This document shows, in pieces, positions 6,975-14,589 of a DNA stretch of 17,831 bases (the stretch's first letter is position 1; each line of letters begins with the position of its first letter). Location: contig JBNMJK010000051.1 in assembly GCA_050873765.1 (NCBI GenBank), forward strand, positions 1-17,831. The letters are read 5' to 3'. Origin of the DNA: Sodaliphilus sp050873765. GTDB lineage: Bacteria; Bacteroidota; Bacteroidia; Bacteroidales; Muribaculaceae. The position numbers and the translations under genes were made by a program. The notes below the pieces were generated by a model. That model did no database searches and was not told the origin of the DNA. It saw only the letters and a list, made by a program, of their open reading frames with translations.

Positions 6975-8393
6975 TTATTCCAGCGTGTGGAACGAACTGC
7001 CATCGAAGCAGTGGGTGCAGATTTTGCACTTTGGCAGCCCGATGGCTTTCACGATGGTCTCCACCGTGGAGAATTTGAGCGAGGTGAGGTTGAGCCTCTT
7101 TGCTATCTCGCTCACCATGCGCTGGTATTCAGGGCTGCCCGTGGTGGCATACGCCTCCACATTCTTGTTCATGTCGCCCTCAAAGTCCTTGATGATGCGC
7201 CGTGTGATCAGTTCCAGCTCACTCTTGGAAGCCGAGAAGTTGATGAATGGGCATGCGTAGATGAGTGGCGGACAGGCGATGCGCATGTGGATTTCTTTTG
7301 CGCCCTCCTCCAGCAGCACGGCGGTGTTGTCGCGCAGTTGGGTGCCACGCACAATGGAGTCGTCGCAGAAGCAGCACTTCTTGCCCTTCAGCATGTCGGA
7401 GTTCTGAATGAGCTTCATTCGGGCCACGAGGTCGCGCATAGCCTGGTTGCTTGGCATAAATGAGCGTGGCCATGTGGGCGTGTATTTGGCTATGGTGCGC
7501 AGGTAGGGCACCTTATGTCCCTCGGCATAGCCTACCGCCATACCGATTCCCGAGTCGGGAATTCCGCACACGCAGTCCACGTCGATGTTGTCGGCCTCGC
7601 CCATCACGCGTCCGCACTCATTGCGCATCTGCTCCACGTTGCGGCCTTCGTAGCACGAGGTGGGGAAGCCATAGTATATCCACAGGAATGAGCACACCTG
7701 CATCTGGTCGTTAGGTTTGCGCATCTGAATCATCTCGTCGGCAGTGATGCGCACAATCTCGCCAGGACCCACATAGTGAATGGTTTTGAATCCGAGGTTG
7801 GGGAAGGCTGTTGATTCAGAGGTCACCGCCATGCCGTCGGCGCTCTTGCCCACCACAATAGGGGTGCGCCCCCAGCTGTCGCGTGCGGCGATGATGCCGT
7901 CTTCGGTGAGCAGCAGCATAGAGCATGAGCCCTTGATGGAGCGGAACACGTTTTCAATGCCGTCCACAAAGTTTTTCCCCTTCACAATGAGCAGCGCCAC
8001 CAGCTCGGTGGGATTGACACGCCCCGAAGAAAACTCGCTCAGGTGCATGTTCTCCGCCAGCAGTTGCTGTGCCAGTTCCTCCTGGTTGTTGATTTTTGCC
8101 ACCGTCACGAGCGCGAACCGACCCAAGTGCGACTGAATGAGCATAGGCTGCGCATCGGTGTCGCTGATCACGCCAATGCCGGCTCGCCCCTTGAATTTGT
8201 CGAGCTCGTTTTCAAATTTTGTTCTGAAATATGTTTGCTCCAAGCTGTGGATTGAGCGGAAAAACTCACCGTCGTCGGTCACGGTGGCCATGCCCGCGCG
8301 TCGAGTGCCCAGATGCGACTGATAGTCGGTGCCGTAGAACAGTTCCGCCCTACATTCTCTATTCTTTAGTTTTGTGCCAAAAAAGCCTCCCAT
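6975..8393 (-). CDS. PurF-like amidophosphoribosyltransferase paralogue lacking the glutaminase cysteine
   Basis: A 472-residue protein with the PurF two-domain plan. The C-terminal phosphoribosyltransferase domain is intact, with the PRPP loop CDDSIVRGTQ (343-352). Cysteines at 234 (VCSFLW), 381 (YACPF), 456 and 459 (CKIC) match the spacing of the four Fe-S ligands of Bacillus-type PurF. The N-terminal glutaminase domain is altered: it begins MGGFFG, where active PurF has Cys as the N-terminal nucleophile (M)CGIFG, so Cys is Gly. The oxyanion-hole segment usually read as NGN is VAK (98-100). TELVALLI and the later GSCSMLLLTEDG remain recognisable. Such an enzyme could use free ammonia, have another amine donor, or be regulatory. 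From memory, a protein with the same MGGFFG start accompanies a separate full PurF in Bacteroides. The gene has terminators on both sides and seems monocistronic. A weak AGGGA lies before the ATG. Confidence 0.88.
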   Translation of the reverse strand: MGGFFGTKLKNRECRAELFYGTDYQSHLGTRRAGMATVTDDGEFFRSIHSLEQTYFRTKFENELDKFKGRAGIGVISDTDAQPMLIQSHLGRFALVTVAKINNQEELAQQLLAENMHLSEFSSGRVNPTELVALLIVKGKNFVDGIENVFRSIKGSCSMLLLTEDGIIAARDSWGRTPIVVGKSADGMAVTSESTAFPNLGFKTIHYVGPGEIVRITADEMIQMRKPNDQMQVCSFLWIYYGFPTSCYEGRNVEQMRNECGRVMGEADNIDVDCVCGIPDSGIGMAVGYAEGHKVPYLRTIAKYTPTWPRSFMPSNQAMRDLVARMKLIQNSDMLKGKKCCFCDDSIVRGTQLRDNTAVLLEEGAKEIHMRIACPPLIYACPFINFSASKSELELITRRIIKDFEGDMNKNVEAYATTGSPEYQRMVSEIAKRLNLTSLKFSTVETIVKAIGLPKCKICTHCFDGSSFHTLE

Positions 8394-8521
8394 TTCCCTA
8401 TATCAATTTTAGTAGTTGAAAAAAACGTGATAAAGTTACAAAGATTTTCCCAAAGCCCATTACCGCACGCCGCATTTTTCCAAATTTTCTTCTGTGAAGG
8501 GCGGTGGCTGTGATGCTTTGT

Positions 8522-8560
8522 GGTAATAAAAGTGGGGACGCGAAATTTCACGTCCCCACT
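8522..8560 (-). terminator. REP-like hairpin acting as terminator after glmM
   Basis: A perfect 10-bp stem (AGTGGGGACG 8531-8540 with CGTCCCCACT 8551-8560) has a GAAATTTC tip. On the minus strand it is followed by TTTATTA. It lies 70 bp after the glmM stop. The arms (GGACGCG/CGTCC) resemble the palindrome at 5286-5305. A weaker 7-bp stem without a U tract (8598-8604 with 8621-8627) lies closer to the stop. The rest of the 237-bp gap up to 8393 is AT-rich, and I see no convincing promoter in it. Confidence 0.75.
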
Positions 8561-8630
8561 CTGCTGTTGGTTCTTTTTATGTATTCATCATGTCACGCAG
8601 CACCTTTTTATGATTTGTGTGGTGCTGGGG

Positions 8631-10013
8631 TTAGATGAGGGATTCCACGATTTTTTTTACATCGTTGCCGAGCTTTTCGGCATCGGTCATGGTGTGAGCC
8701 TCGCTGTAGATGCGGATAATTGGCTCGGTGTTGCTCTTGCGCAGATGTGCCCAGCCGTCCTTGAAGTCAATCTTCACGCCATCGATGGTGGTGAGCTTCT
8801 CGGCAGCATAGTGCTTCTCTACCGCTTTGAGGATAGCGTCAACGTCCATGTCGGGTGTGAGCTGGAGTTTGGTCTTTGCTATTTCATACTGTGGATATGT
8901 TTTTTTGAGTTCGCTCACCTTCATACCGCTCTTGGCCAGCAAAGTGAGGAACAGTGCCACGCCCACAAGAGCGTCGCGGCCATAGTGAAGCTCAGGATAG
9001 ATAACTCCGCCATTGCCTTCGCCGCCAATCACAGCGCCAATCTTACGCATGAGGGTGGTGACGTTCACCTCGCCCACGGCAGATGCCTCGTAGCGGCAAC
9101 CGTGCTTGGCTGCCACATCACGCAGCGCACGCGACGACGACAGGTTGCTCACAGCAGGACCTGGAGTTTGCGACAGAATGTAGTCGGCCACTGCCACAAG
9201 GGTGTATTCCTCCACAAAGAATTCGCCATTTTCCATGATGATGGCCAGGCGGTCAACATCGGGATCCACCACAAAGCCCACATCGGCTATGCCCTCTTTC
9301 ATGAAAGAGCTGATGGCGGTGAGGTTGGCAGGAATAGGCTCAGGTGTGTGTCCGAATTGACCGGTAGGCTCGCAGAACAGTTTTTCTACCTTCTTCACGC
9401 CCAGTGCTTCGAGCAGCTTGGGAATGGCCACACCGCCAATCGAGTTCACAGCGTCAACAGCCACGGTGAAGTTAGCCTTCTTGATGGCGTCCACATCTAC
9501 GAGCGGCAGGTCGAGCACCGCCTGAATGTGGCGGCCGAGGCAGTCGGTTTTCGACTCGTGTCCTAAAGCGTCAACCTCGGCATAGTCGAAGTCTTCAGCA
9601 TCGGCGATGCGGAGCACTTCCTTGCCTTCGGCATCGGTCAGGAATTCGCCTTTTTCGTTGAGCAGCTTCAGCGCGTTCCACTGTTTAGGATTGTGAGAAG
9701 CTGTGATGATGATACCGCCGCAGGCCTGTTCCCAAACCACGGCCAGCTCGGTGGTAGGAGTGGTGGCAAGGCCGATGTTCACCACATCGAATCCCATACC
9801 TTCAAGTGTGCCAACCACCACGTTGAGCACCATTTCGCCCGATACGCGGGCATCGCGTCCCACCACAATCTTGTTTGACGAGAGTTTTGTGGTGCGACGA
9901 ATAAATGTAGCATAAGCACTGGTAAACTTCACTATGTCGAGTGGAGAGAGGCCATCGCCTGCGCGTCCGCCAATAGTGCCACGAATACCAGAAATTGATT
10001 TAATAAGTGACAT
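8631..10013 (-). CDS. glmM: Phosphoglucosamine mutase (GlmM-type alpha-D-phosphohexomutase)
   Basis: A 460-residue phosphohexomutase, close to the usual GlmM length. The catalytic phosphoserine loop is TASHNP (Ser106). The Mg-binding loop is DPDVDR (Asp250, 252, 254), the sugar-binding loop is GEGNGG (331-336) and the phosphate-binding loop is SNTEP (427-431). These are the four standard active-site loops in order. The enzyme interconverts glucosamine-6-phosphate and glucosamine-1-phosphate, feeding UDP-GlcNAc for peptidoglycan and LPS. The sugar loop GEGNGG differs from the GEQSGH of E. coli GlmM and the GEMSGH of phosphomannomutases, but resembles the variant usually annotated as GlmM in Bacteroidota. 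A phosphomannomutase/phosphoglucomutase role cannot be excluded. It appears to have its own promoter just upstream and a hairpin terminator downstream. Confidence 0.87.
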   Translation of the reverse strand: MSLIKSISGIRGTIGGRAGDGLSPLDIVKFTSAYATFIRRTTKLSSNKIVVGRDARVSGEMVLNVVVGTLEGMGFDVVNIGLATTPTTELAVVWEQACGGIIITASHNPKQWNALKLLNEKGEFLTDAEGKEVLRIADAEDFDYAEVDALGHESKTDCLGRHIQAVLDLPLVDVDAIKKANFTVAVDAVNSIGGVAIPKLLEALGVKKVEKLFCEPTGQFGHTPEPIPANLTAISSFMKEGIADVGFVVDPDVDRLAIIMENGEFFVEEYTLVAVADYILSQTPGPAVSNLSSSRALRDVAAKHGCRYEASAVGEVNVTTLMRKIGAVIGGEGNGGVIYPELHYGRDALVGVALFLTLLAKSGMKVSELKKTYPQYEIAKTKLQLTPDMDVDAILKAVEKHYAAEKLTTIDGVKIDFKDGWAHLRKSNTEPIIRIYSEAHTMTDAEKLGNDVKKIVESLI

Positions 10014-10044
10014 AAATAAAAAGATGTATTAAAAGTTTAATTGT

Positions 10045-10074
10045 CAAAATTGATAGTGAGCGTATGCGCTTCAA
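10045..10074 (-). promoter_or_regulatory. Candidate promoter of glmM
   Basis: Minus strand: TTG (10072-10074), 19 bp, then CAATTTTG (10045-10052), one mismatch from TAnnTTTG. The predicted transcription start falls roughly 25 nt before the glmM ATG. The sequence between this and the DUF4827 stop (10075-10147) shows no strong terminator. Confidence 0.45.
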
Positions 10075-10147
10075 TCCCGCTTCAGCCCTTGCCCTGCCGC
10101 AGTGCTATTTCCCAATTTTTATGCGCTGCCGTGGGCGTGGGTGAGTG

Positions 10148-10726
10148 CTACACCTTGCTGGGGAAGTAGCGCAGGTGATACAGGAAGGGATACACATAGC
10201 TGATTTCGTCTGACCGGCCGTATTGCGACTTCACAATCAGATTCACCTCGCAGTCGATGCCTAAGTATTTGAGCGGCATCTGTATGCCTGCCCCCCATTC
10301 CACCGACGACTGGCGTGTGAAGTCGTCGAACTGAAACGAGGTGGTGGCCATGCTCATGTCGTCGGCATTGCCGCCCGAAGCGCTCCACTGCTTGTCGTTC
10401 TGATACCAGTCATTGATGTTGTAGCGCGTGTAGCGGAAATAGATGGTCTGCGACTTGCGCGCCTTGTTGTTTTTCTGATCGCCGGTTTTCAGCACCTGCA
10501 TATACACATTGCCATCGGCGTCAAGTCTGTAGTAGGGAGCATCGCTGCCCACCTCAAACACCGAGTCGGCAGGCACATCCGCCAGGCGGAAATTGCTCAA
10601 AAAGGCGTTGCACGACAGCCGCTCGTCTTTAAGCAGTTCGGCATAGCTGCGGTTTTTGTCGCATGAAGCGAATCCTATAGCCACCAGCACCGTGCCAAGC
10701 ATCAACAATATTTTTTTTGTATTCAT
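10148..10726 (-). CDS. DUF4827-type lipoprotein of unknown function
   Basis: A 192-residue protein with a lipoprotein signal: positively charged start, hydrophobic core, and lipobox FASC with the lipidated Cys22. The mature part contains NRSYAELLKDER followed by NAFLSNF, and later a stretch rich in aromatic residues (YFRYTRYNINDWY). It ends with a YPFLYHLRYF segment. From memory this matches DUF4827, a family of small lipoproteins found in Bacteroidales and without assigned function. It lies between nrnA and glmM with 87 bp and 134 bp gaps, and I see no consensus promoter of its own, so it may be read from nrnA. The residue after the cysteine is Asp-Lys, not an obvious surface-export signal, so a periplasm-facing location is more likely. 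Confidence 0.82.
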   Translation of the reverse strand: MNTKKILLMLGTVLVAIGFASCDKNRSYAELLKDERLSCNAFLSNFRLADVPADSVFEVGSDAPYYRLDADGNVYMQVLKTGDQKNNKARKSQTIYFRYTRYNINDWYQNDKQWSASGGNADDMSMATTSFQFDDFTRQSSVEWGAGIQMPLKYLGIDCEVNLIVKSQYGRSDEISYVYPFLYHLRYFPSKV

Positions 10727-10783
10727 ATATCAAATTATATTTTTCAAATTTTTACCGTTTTTTTTGTGAAGAGGGTTTTGATA

Positions 10784-10827
10784 GGCGCACGCGGCCTCCC
10801 TAACCACTAACCCTTAATCACTAACCC
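10784..10827. repeat. Degenerate REP-like element with CACTAACCC direct repeats
   Basis: GGCGCACGCGGCCTCCCTAACC (10784-10805, shown to define its match) parallels the flank of the palindrome at 5282-5310, but with the second arm missing. It is followed by two exact CACTAACCC copies (10805-10813 and 10819-10827). The nrnA stop codon (10814-10816) lies between these copies, so the last nrnA codons are built from the repeat. Confidence 0.55.
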
Positions 10828-11839
10828 CTTTCAAGTCAGTGAGCACTTTGTGAAACACTTCCACAGCCTCGTCCATTGGCCCTTTGAAATCGCCGCCTGC
10901 GGCATTCTTGTGGCCGCCTCCGCCAAAGTAGCGGGCGCAGATGTCGTTCACCGAGAAGTCGCCCTCCGACCTGCATGACACCTTGATTTGCTCGGCGTCT
11001 TCACGCAAAAACATCACCCAGTGCACCTCTGGCACGGAAAGAGGCTTGTTCACAAGTCCTTCGGTGTCGCCCTTGTGATAGTTGAAGCGCTCCAGGTCAG
11101 CCTTGGTGAGTGTGATCAACGCGGCGCCCTCCTCAGGGAAAATCTGCATTTTCTCACTCAGCGCATAGCCCTGAAGACGCAGACTGTCGGCGCTGAAGGT
11201 GTTCATCGCCATAGTGTAGAGCCACTGCTTATTGATGCCAAACGACACCAAGTGAGCCACTATCTCGTAGATTTCGGGATAGTCGCTGCTGTAGGTGAAA
11301 TTGCCCGTGTCGGTCATCATGCCCACGTAGAGGCATTGAGCCACTTCGGTGTCGAGGTAGCGCAGCAGTGCCATTTGCATCAGGGTGCGATACACCACTT
11401 CACACGTGGAAGACAGATGTGGGAAAGAAATGCACACGTCAAACACTTTGTCGGGGTCGAGGTGATGGTCGAGCAGCACGCGCGGTGCACGGCTTTTCTC
11501 TATCACTTCGCCTAACTTGTCGATGCGCTTCAGCGTGTTGAAGTCGAGGCAGAAAATGAGGTCGGCATTGCGCACTAAAAAACGCCCTCTGAGCTGCGAC
11601 ATAGAATAGACCACCACATCGTGCACCGAGGGTATGAACTGCAGGGCGCGCGGCACCTGGTCGGGCACCACCACATACGCCTCCTTGCCCATATTGCGCA
11701 GCACACGGCTCAACGCGAGCGTGCTGCCTAAGGCGTCGCCGTCGGGCGAGAGGTGGCATGTGATGACTATGTGGCGGGCATCTTTGACCAGCTTTTTCAG
11801 CTGTTCAATCACCCGGCTGTCTATTATCGGCTCAATCAT
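10814..11839 (-). CDS. nrnA: Bifunctional oligoribonuclease / pAp phosphatase of the DHH family
   Basis: With the ATG at 11839 the protein has 341 residues, close to the usual NrnA length. DHH-family motifs are present in order: HLSPDGDALGS (29-39, metal-binding Asp33 and Asp35), CLDFN around residue 95, LLDHHLDPD around 123 (the DHH motif itself), GMMTDTGNF, and the C-terminal DHHA1 signature FGGGGHKNAAGG. NrnA-type enzymes degrade 2-5-nt RNAs left by other ribonucleases and dephosphorylate 3'-phosphoadenosine 5'-phosphate. The frame extends back to a TTG at 11878, but that codon overlaps the -7 element of a strong promoter, so it would lie upstream of the transcription start. The ATG at 11839 is therefore preferred. 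The last codons come from a short direct repeat. Confidence 0.92.
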   Translation of the reverse strand: MIEPIIDSRVIEQLKKLVKDARHIVITCHLSPDGDALGSTLALSRVLRNMGKEAYVVVPDQVPRALQFIPSVHDVVVYSMSQLRGRFLVRNADLIFCLDFNTLKRIDKLGEVIEKSRAPRVLLDHHLDPDKVFDVCISFPHLSSTCEVVYRTLMQMALLRYLDTEVAQCLYVGMMTDTGNFTYSSDYPEIYEIVAHLVSFGINKQWLYTMAMNTFSADSLRLQGYALSEKMQIFPEEGAALITLTKADLERFNYHKGDTEGLVNKPLSVPEVHWVMFLREDAEQIKVSCRSEGDFSVNDICARYFGGGGHKNAAGGDFKGPMDEAVEVFHKVLTDLKGVSD

Positions 11840-11875
11840 TAGCGCGTCTGTTGTGTTAAGTGTCACTTTAATTAG

Positions 11876-11906
11876 CAAAATTAATACCTACAAATGGCAT
11901 TACCAA
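11876..11906 (-). promoter_or_regulatory. Promoter of nrnA (full Bacteroidota consensus)
   Basis: Minus strand: TTG (11904-11906), exactly 20 bp, then TAATTTTG (11876-11883), a full match to TAnnTTTG. Transcription should begin near 11869, giving a 5' leader of about 30 nt to the ATG at 11839. Confidence 0.72.
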
Positions 11907-11989
11907 AAAATTAAAGATATTTCACAACCATACCACACCGTGGGGTGAAGTGGCTGCATAGGCGTGTGATGAGAGTGTGGCTTAGCGCA

Positions 11990-12517
11990 TCACTTGAGGC
12001 CCTCAATTTTAAGGAATTCCGACTCAAAGTTGGGTGTGAGTATGCCTTTGCCAATGGCGGCCTTCACCTCGGCTATGCTCCAGAAGCGGCCGTCGTCCAC
12101 CTCCACCGGGTCGAAGCGGAAGTGTGTTTGGTCGGTCACGGTGATAAAGGTGTGCACCAGTTCGCGCTCCACACCGCTGTCATACACATAGCTGAACAGA
12201 TGCTTCGGCTCATAGTGGGTGAAGCCGAGTTCTTCGCGTGTTTCGCGTTTGAGTGCCTCTTCCACCGTTTCGCCATAGTCCATGTGGCCGCCCACAGCGG
12301 TGTCCCACTTGCCGGGCTGGATAAACTTGTGCGCAGAGCGCTTTTGCAGATAGATGTGGCCCTGCTTGTTCAGCACATGCAGGTGCACCACAGGGTGAAG
12401 GAGGCGGCTGCCGGAGTGGCATTCGCGCCGTGTGGCCTTGCCTATCACCTCACCCTTCTCGTTCACGATTGGAAACACCTCTTTATCGGAGAGGTCGGCC
12501 GCTAAAGTCTGGTTCAT
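11990..12517 (-). CDS. NUDIX hydrolase
   Basis: A 175-residue protein with a complete NUDIX box at residues 77-99, fitting G-x5-E-x7-R-E-x2-E-E-x-G (Gly77, Glu83, Arg91, Glu92, Glu95, Glu96, Gly98). The N-terminal part (EVFPIVNEKGEVIG, then HPVVHLHVLNKQG and LQKRS) resembles the isopentenyl-diphosphate-isomerase-like/YfcD group of NUDIX proteins. These hydrolyse diphosphate bonds in nucleotides or related metabolites, but the substrate cannot be told from the box. The ATG overlaps the topB stop as ATGA, implying translational coupling in a mazG-topB-NUDIX unit. With MazG in the same unit, removal of non-canonical or excess nucleotides is a reasonable guess. True IPP isomerase activity is unlikely, because that enzyme has a conserved catalytic Cys and Glu arrangement I do not see here. 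Confidence 0.9.
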   Translation of the reverse strand: MNQTLAADLSDKEVFPIVNEKGEVIGKATRRECHSGSRLLHPVVHLHVLNKQGHIYLQKRSAHKFIQPGKWDTAVGGHMDYGETVEEALKRETREELGFTHYEPKHLFSYVYDSGVERELVHTFITVTDQTHFRFDPVEVDDGRFWSIAEVKAAIGKGILTPNFESEFLKIEGLK

Positions 12518-14589
12518 TTCTCTTGGGGCTTGAAGTTCTTTTTAATGGCGTCGCGGAGCTTGGCGGGGCTGAGGTCGGCAGGGTAGAGGGTGAATGGCAG
12601 TGCCGTGTGGCACCCGTTTGCCCATTCGCTGCACCCGAATGCCGAGTGCCCCTTCACCATGTGCCCTTTGCCGCACACCGGGCATGCCACCTGCTCATAT
12701 TTGGTGACCCGCGTGGCCCTTGCTTTCTTTTTCTTAGGCTCACTTTCCGCCGCGCCTCCTTTGGTGGGCGCTTTGGGCTTGTCGGGCTGTTGCTCCACCA
12801 CAATGTTGGTGCCGCTGTTGTCGCGAAGCACGGTGAGCACAATCTCATTGACCATCACTTTCAGCTCGTCGATGAATTGCTGCGCGCTGAATTCGCCGCG
12901 CTCAATCTTGCGGAGCTTGTTTTCCCACAGTCCGGTGAGTTTTGCGCTTTTGAGCAACTCGTCTTTGATGGTGTCGATGAGCTGGCAGCCCGCCATGGTG
13001 GCTACCAGAGTTTTGCGCTCCTTGGTGATGTAGCGGCGGCGGAGCAGCGTCTCGATGATGGCGGCGCGCGTGGAAGGGCGGCCTATGCCGTTCTCCTTCA
13101 TGGCGTCGCGCAGCTGCTCGTCGTCCACAAATTTGCCGGCCGTCTCCATAGCGCGCAGCAGTGTACCCTCATTGTACATTTTGGGTGGCTGCGTGGCCTT
13201 TTTCAGCAGCGAAGGCTTGTGTGGGCCGCTTTCTCCCACCACAAAGTCTGGCATCACGCCATTGTCGTCGGAGCCTTTGCCTTCGTCGGCTGTTTTGTCT
13301 TTATTGTAGATGGTGCGCCAGCCGTCTTTGAGAATCTGCTTTCCGGTGGCCTTAAACTCAAACTCGCCGATTTTCGCCATCACGGTGGTGGTGGCAAACT
13401 CACATTCTGGATAGAACGCGGCTATGAAGCGCTTCGCCACTAAGTCGTACACCAACTTCTCCTCCCGGCTGAGCATCACTCGGCTGGGATCCACGTTGGT
13501 GGGTATGATGGCGTGGTGGTCGGTGACTTTGGAGTTGTCGAACACCTTCTTGCTCTTTTTGATGGCAGTCTGCATCAAGGGCGCGGTGAGCTGGGCATAC
13601 GGGGTCATGGCCTGCATGATGCCGGGTATCTTGGGGTAGATGTCGTCGCTGAGGTAGGTGGTGTCAACGCGTGGATAGGTGGTCACTTTTTTCTCGTAGA
13701 GCGACTGAATGGTGCGGAGCGTCATGTCGGCGCTGTAGGCAAATTTCTTGTTGCACTCCACCTGAAGGCTGGTGAGGTCGAAGAGCCGTGGCGGTGCCTC
13801 CTTGCCCTTCTTGCGCTCGATGCCGCTCACCGTGAGCGGTGCTTCCTGAATGTGGGCAATCACCTCGCCTGCGTCGGCCTCGCTCTTGTAGCGGCCTTTG
13901 GTGGAATTGAAGGTGACACCGCGATACAGGGTCTTGATTTCCCAGTAGTCTTCAGGCACAAAGTGCTCTATCTCGCGCTGCCGTGCCACAATCAGGGCGA
14001 GGGTGGGCGTTTGCACGCGTCCTATCGACAGCACATTGCGCGACCGTGCGTATTTGAGCGTGTAGAGGCGTGTGGCGTTCATGCCCAGAATCCAGTCGCC
14101 TATGGCGCGCGACAGTCCGGCGTAGTACAGGTTGTCGAAATTGGCCGAGGGCTGCAGGTGCTTGAACCCCTCGCGAATACTGTCGTCGGTGAGCGACGAT
14201 ATCCACAGCCGCTTCACGGGTATGGCGCATTTGGCTTTCTGATACACCCAGCGCTGTATCAGCTCGCCCTCCTGGCCGGCATCACCGCAGTTGATAAGCT
14301 CTGTGGAGTCCTTGATGAGGGTCTCAATCACGTGAAACTGCTTCTTGATGCCCTCGTCGTCCTTCAGCTTGATGCCGAACCGTGGCGGAATCATGGGCAG
14401 GGCGCCGAGGCTCCACCGCTTCCACAGGTCGGTGTAGTCGTTAGGCTCCTTCAGTTCGCACAGATGGCCAAACGTCCAGCTCACGCGGTAGCCATTGCCT
14501 TCGTAATAGCCGTCGCGGCGCACATTTGCCCCCAGAATTTTAGCGATGTCGGAGGCCACGCTCGGTTTCTCGGTCACACAGAGTATCAT
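12514..14589 (-). CDS. topB: DNA topoisomerase III (type IA)
   Basis: A 691-residue type IA topoisomerase. The Toprim domain opens with CVTEKPSVASDIA (Glu7) and carries CGDAGQEGELIQRW (101-114; Asp103, Glu107) as its acidic motif. The active-site tyrosine is Tyr305 in TYPRVDTTYLSDD. SIGRVQTPTLALIV (188-201) and TDHHAIIPT are further family signatures. A Lys-rich linker leads to a C-terminal zinc-finger-like module with Cys636, 639, 653 and 660. The enzyme cuts one DNA strand, passes another through the break and reseals it, helping resolve precatenanes and recombination intermediates. The second Toprim acidic position is Gly and the neighbouring Arg is Gln (DAGQE). The ATG overlaps the mazG stop by 4 bp, and the gene's own stop overlaps the NUDIX start. 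Nothing suggests a mobile-element origin. Confidence 0.94.
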   Translation of the reverse strand: MILCVTEKPSVASDIAKILGANVRRDGYYEGNGYRVSWTFGHLCELKEPNDYTDLWKRWSLGALPMIPPRFGIKLKDDEGIKKQFHVIETLIKDSTELINCGDAGQEGELIQRWVYQKAKCAIPVKRLWISSLTDDSIREGFKHLQPSANFDNLYYAGLSRAIGDWILGMNATRLYTLKYARSRNVLSIGRVQTPTLALIVARQREIEHFVPEDYWEIKTLYRGVTFNSTKGRYKSEADAGEVIAHIQEAPLTVSGIERKKGKEAPPRLFDLTSLQVECNKKFAYSADMTLRTIQSLYEKKVTTYPRVDTTYLSDDIYPKIPGIMQAMTPYAQLTAPLMQTAIKKSKKVFDNSKVTDHHAIIPTNVDPSRVMLSREEKLVYDLVAKRFIAAFYPECEFATTTVMAKIGEFEFKATGKQILKDGWRTIYNKDKTADEGKGSDDNGVMPDFVVGESGPHKPSLLKKATQPPKMYNEGTLLRAMETAGKFVDDEQLRDAMKENGIGRPSTRAAIIETLLRRRYITKERKTLVATMAGCQLIDTIKDELLKSAKLTGLWENKLRKIERGEFSAQQFIDELKVMVNEIVLTVLRDNSGTNIVVEQQPDKPKAPTKGGAAESEPKKKKARATRVTKYEQVACPVCGKGHMVKGHSAFGCSEWANGCHTALPFTLYPADLSPAKLRDAIKKNFKPQEK

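Noticed and set aside
8598..8627. 7-bp stem CAGCACC/GGTGCTG close to the glmM stop
   Set aside because: Short stem, 16-nt loop and no U tract on the minus strand; the hairpin at 8531-8560 is a better terminator.
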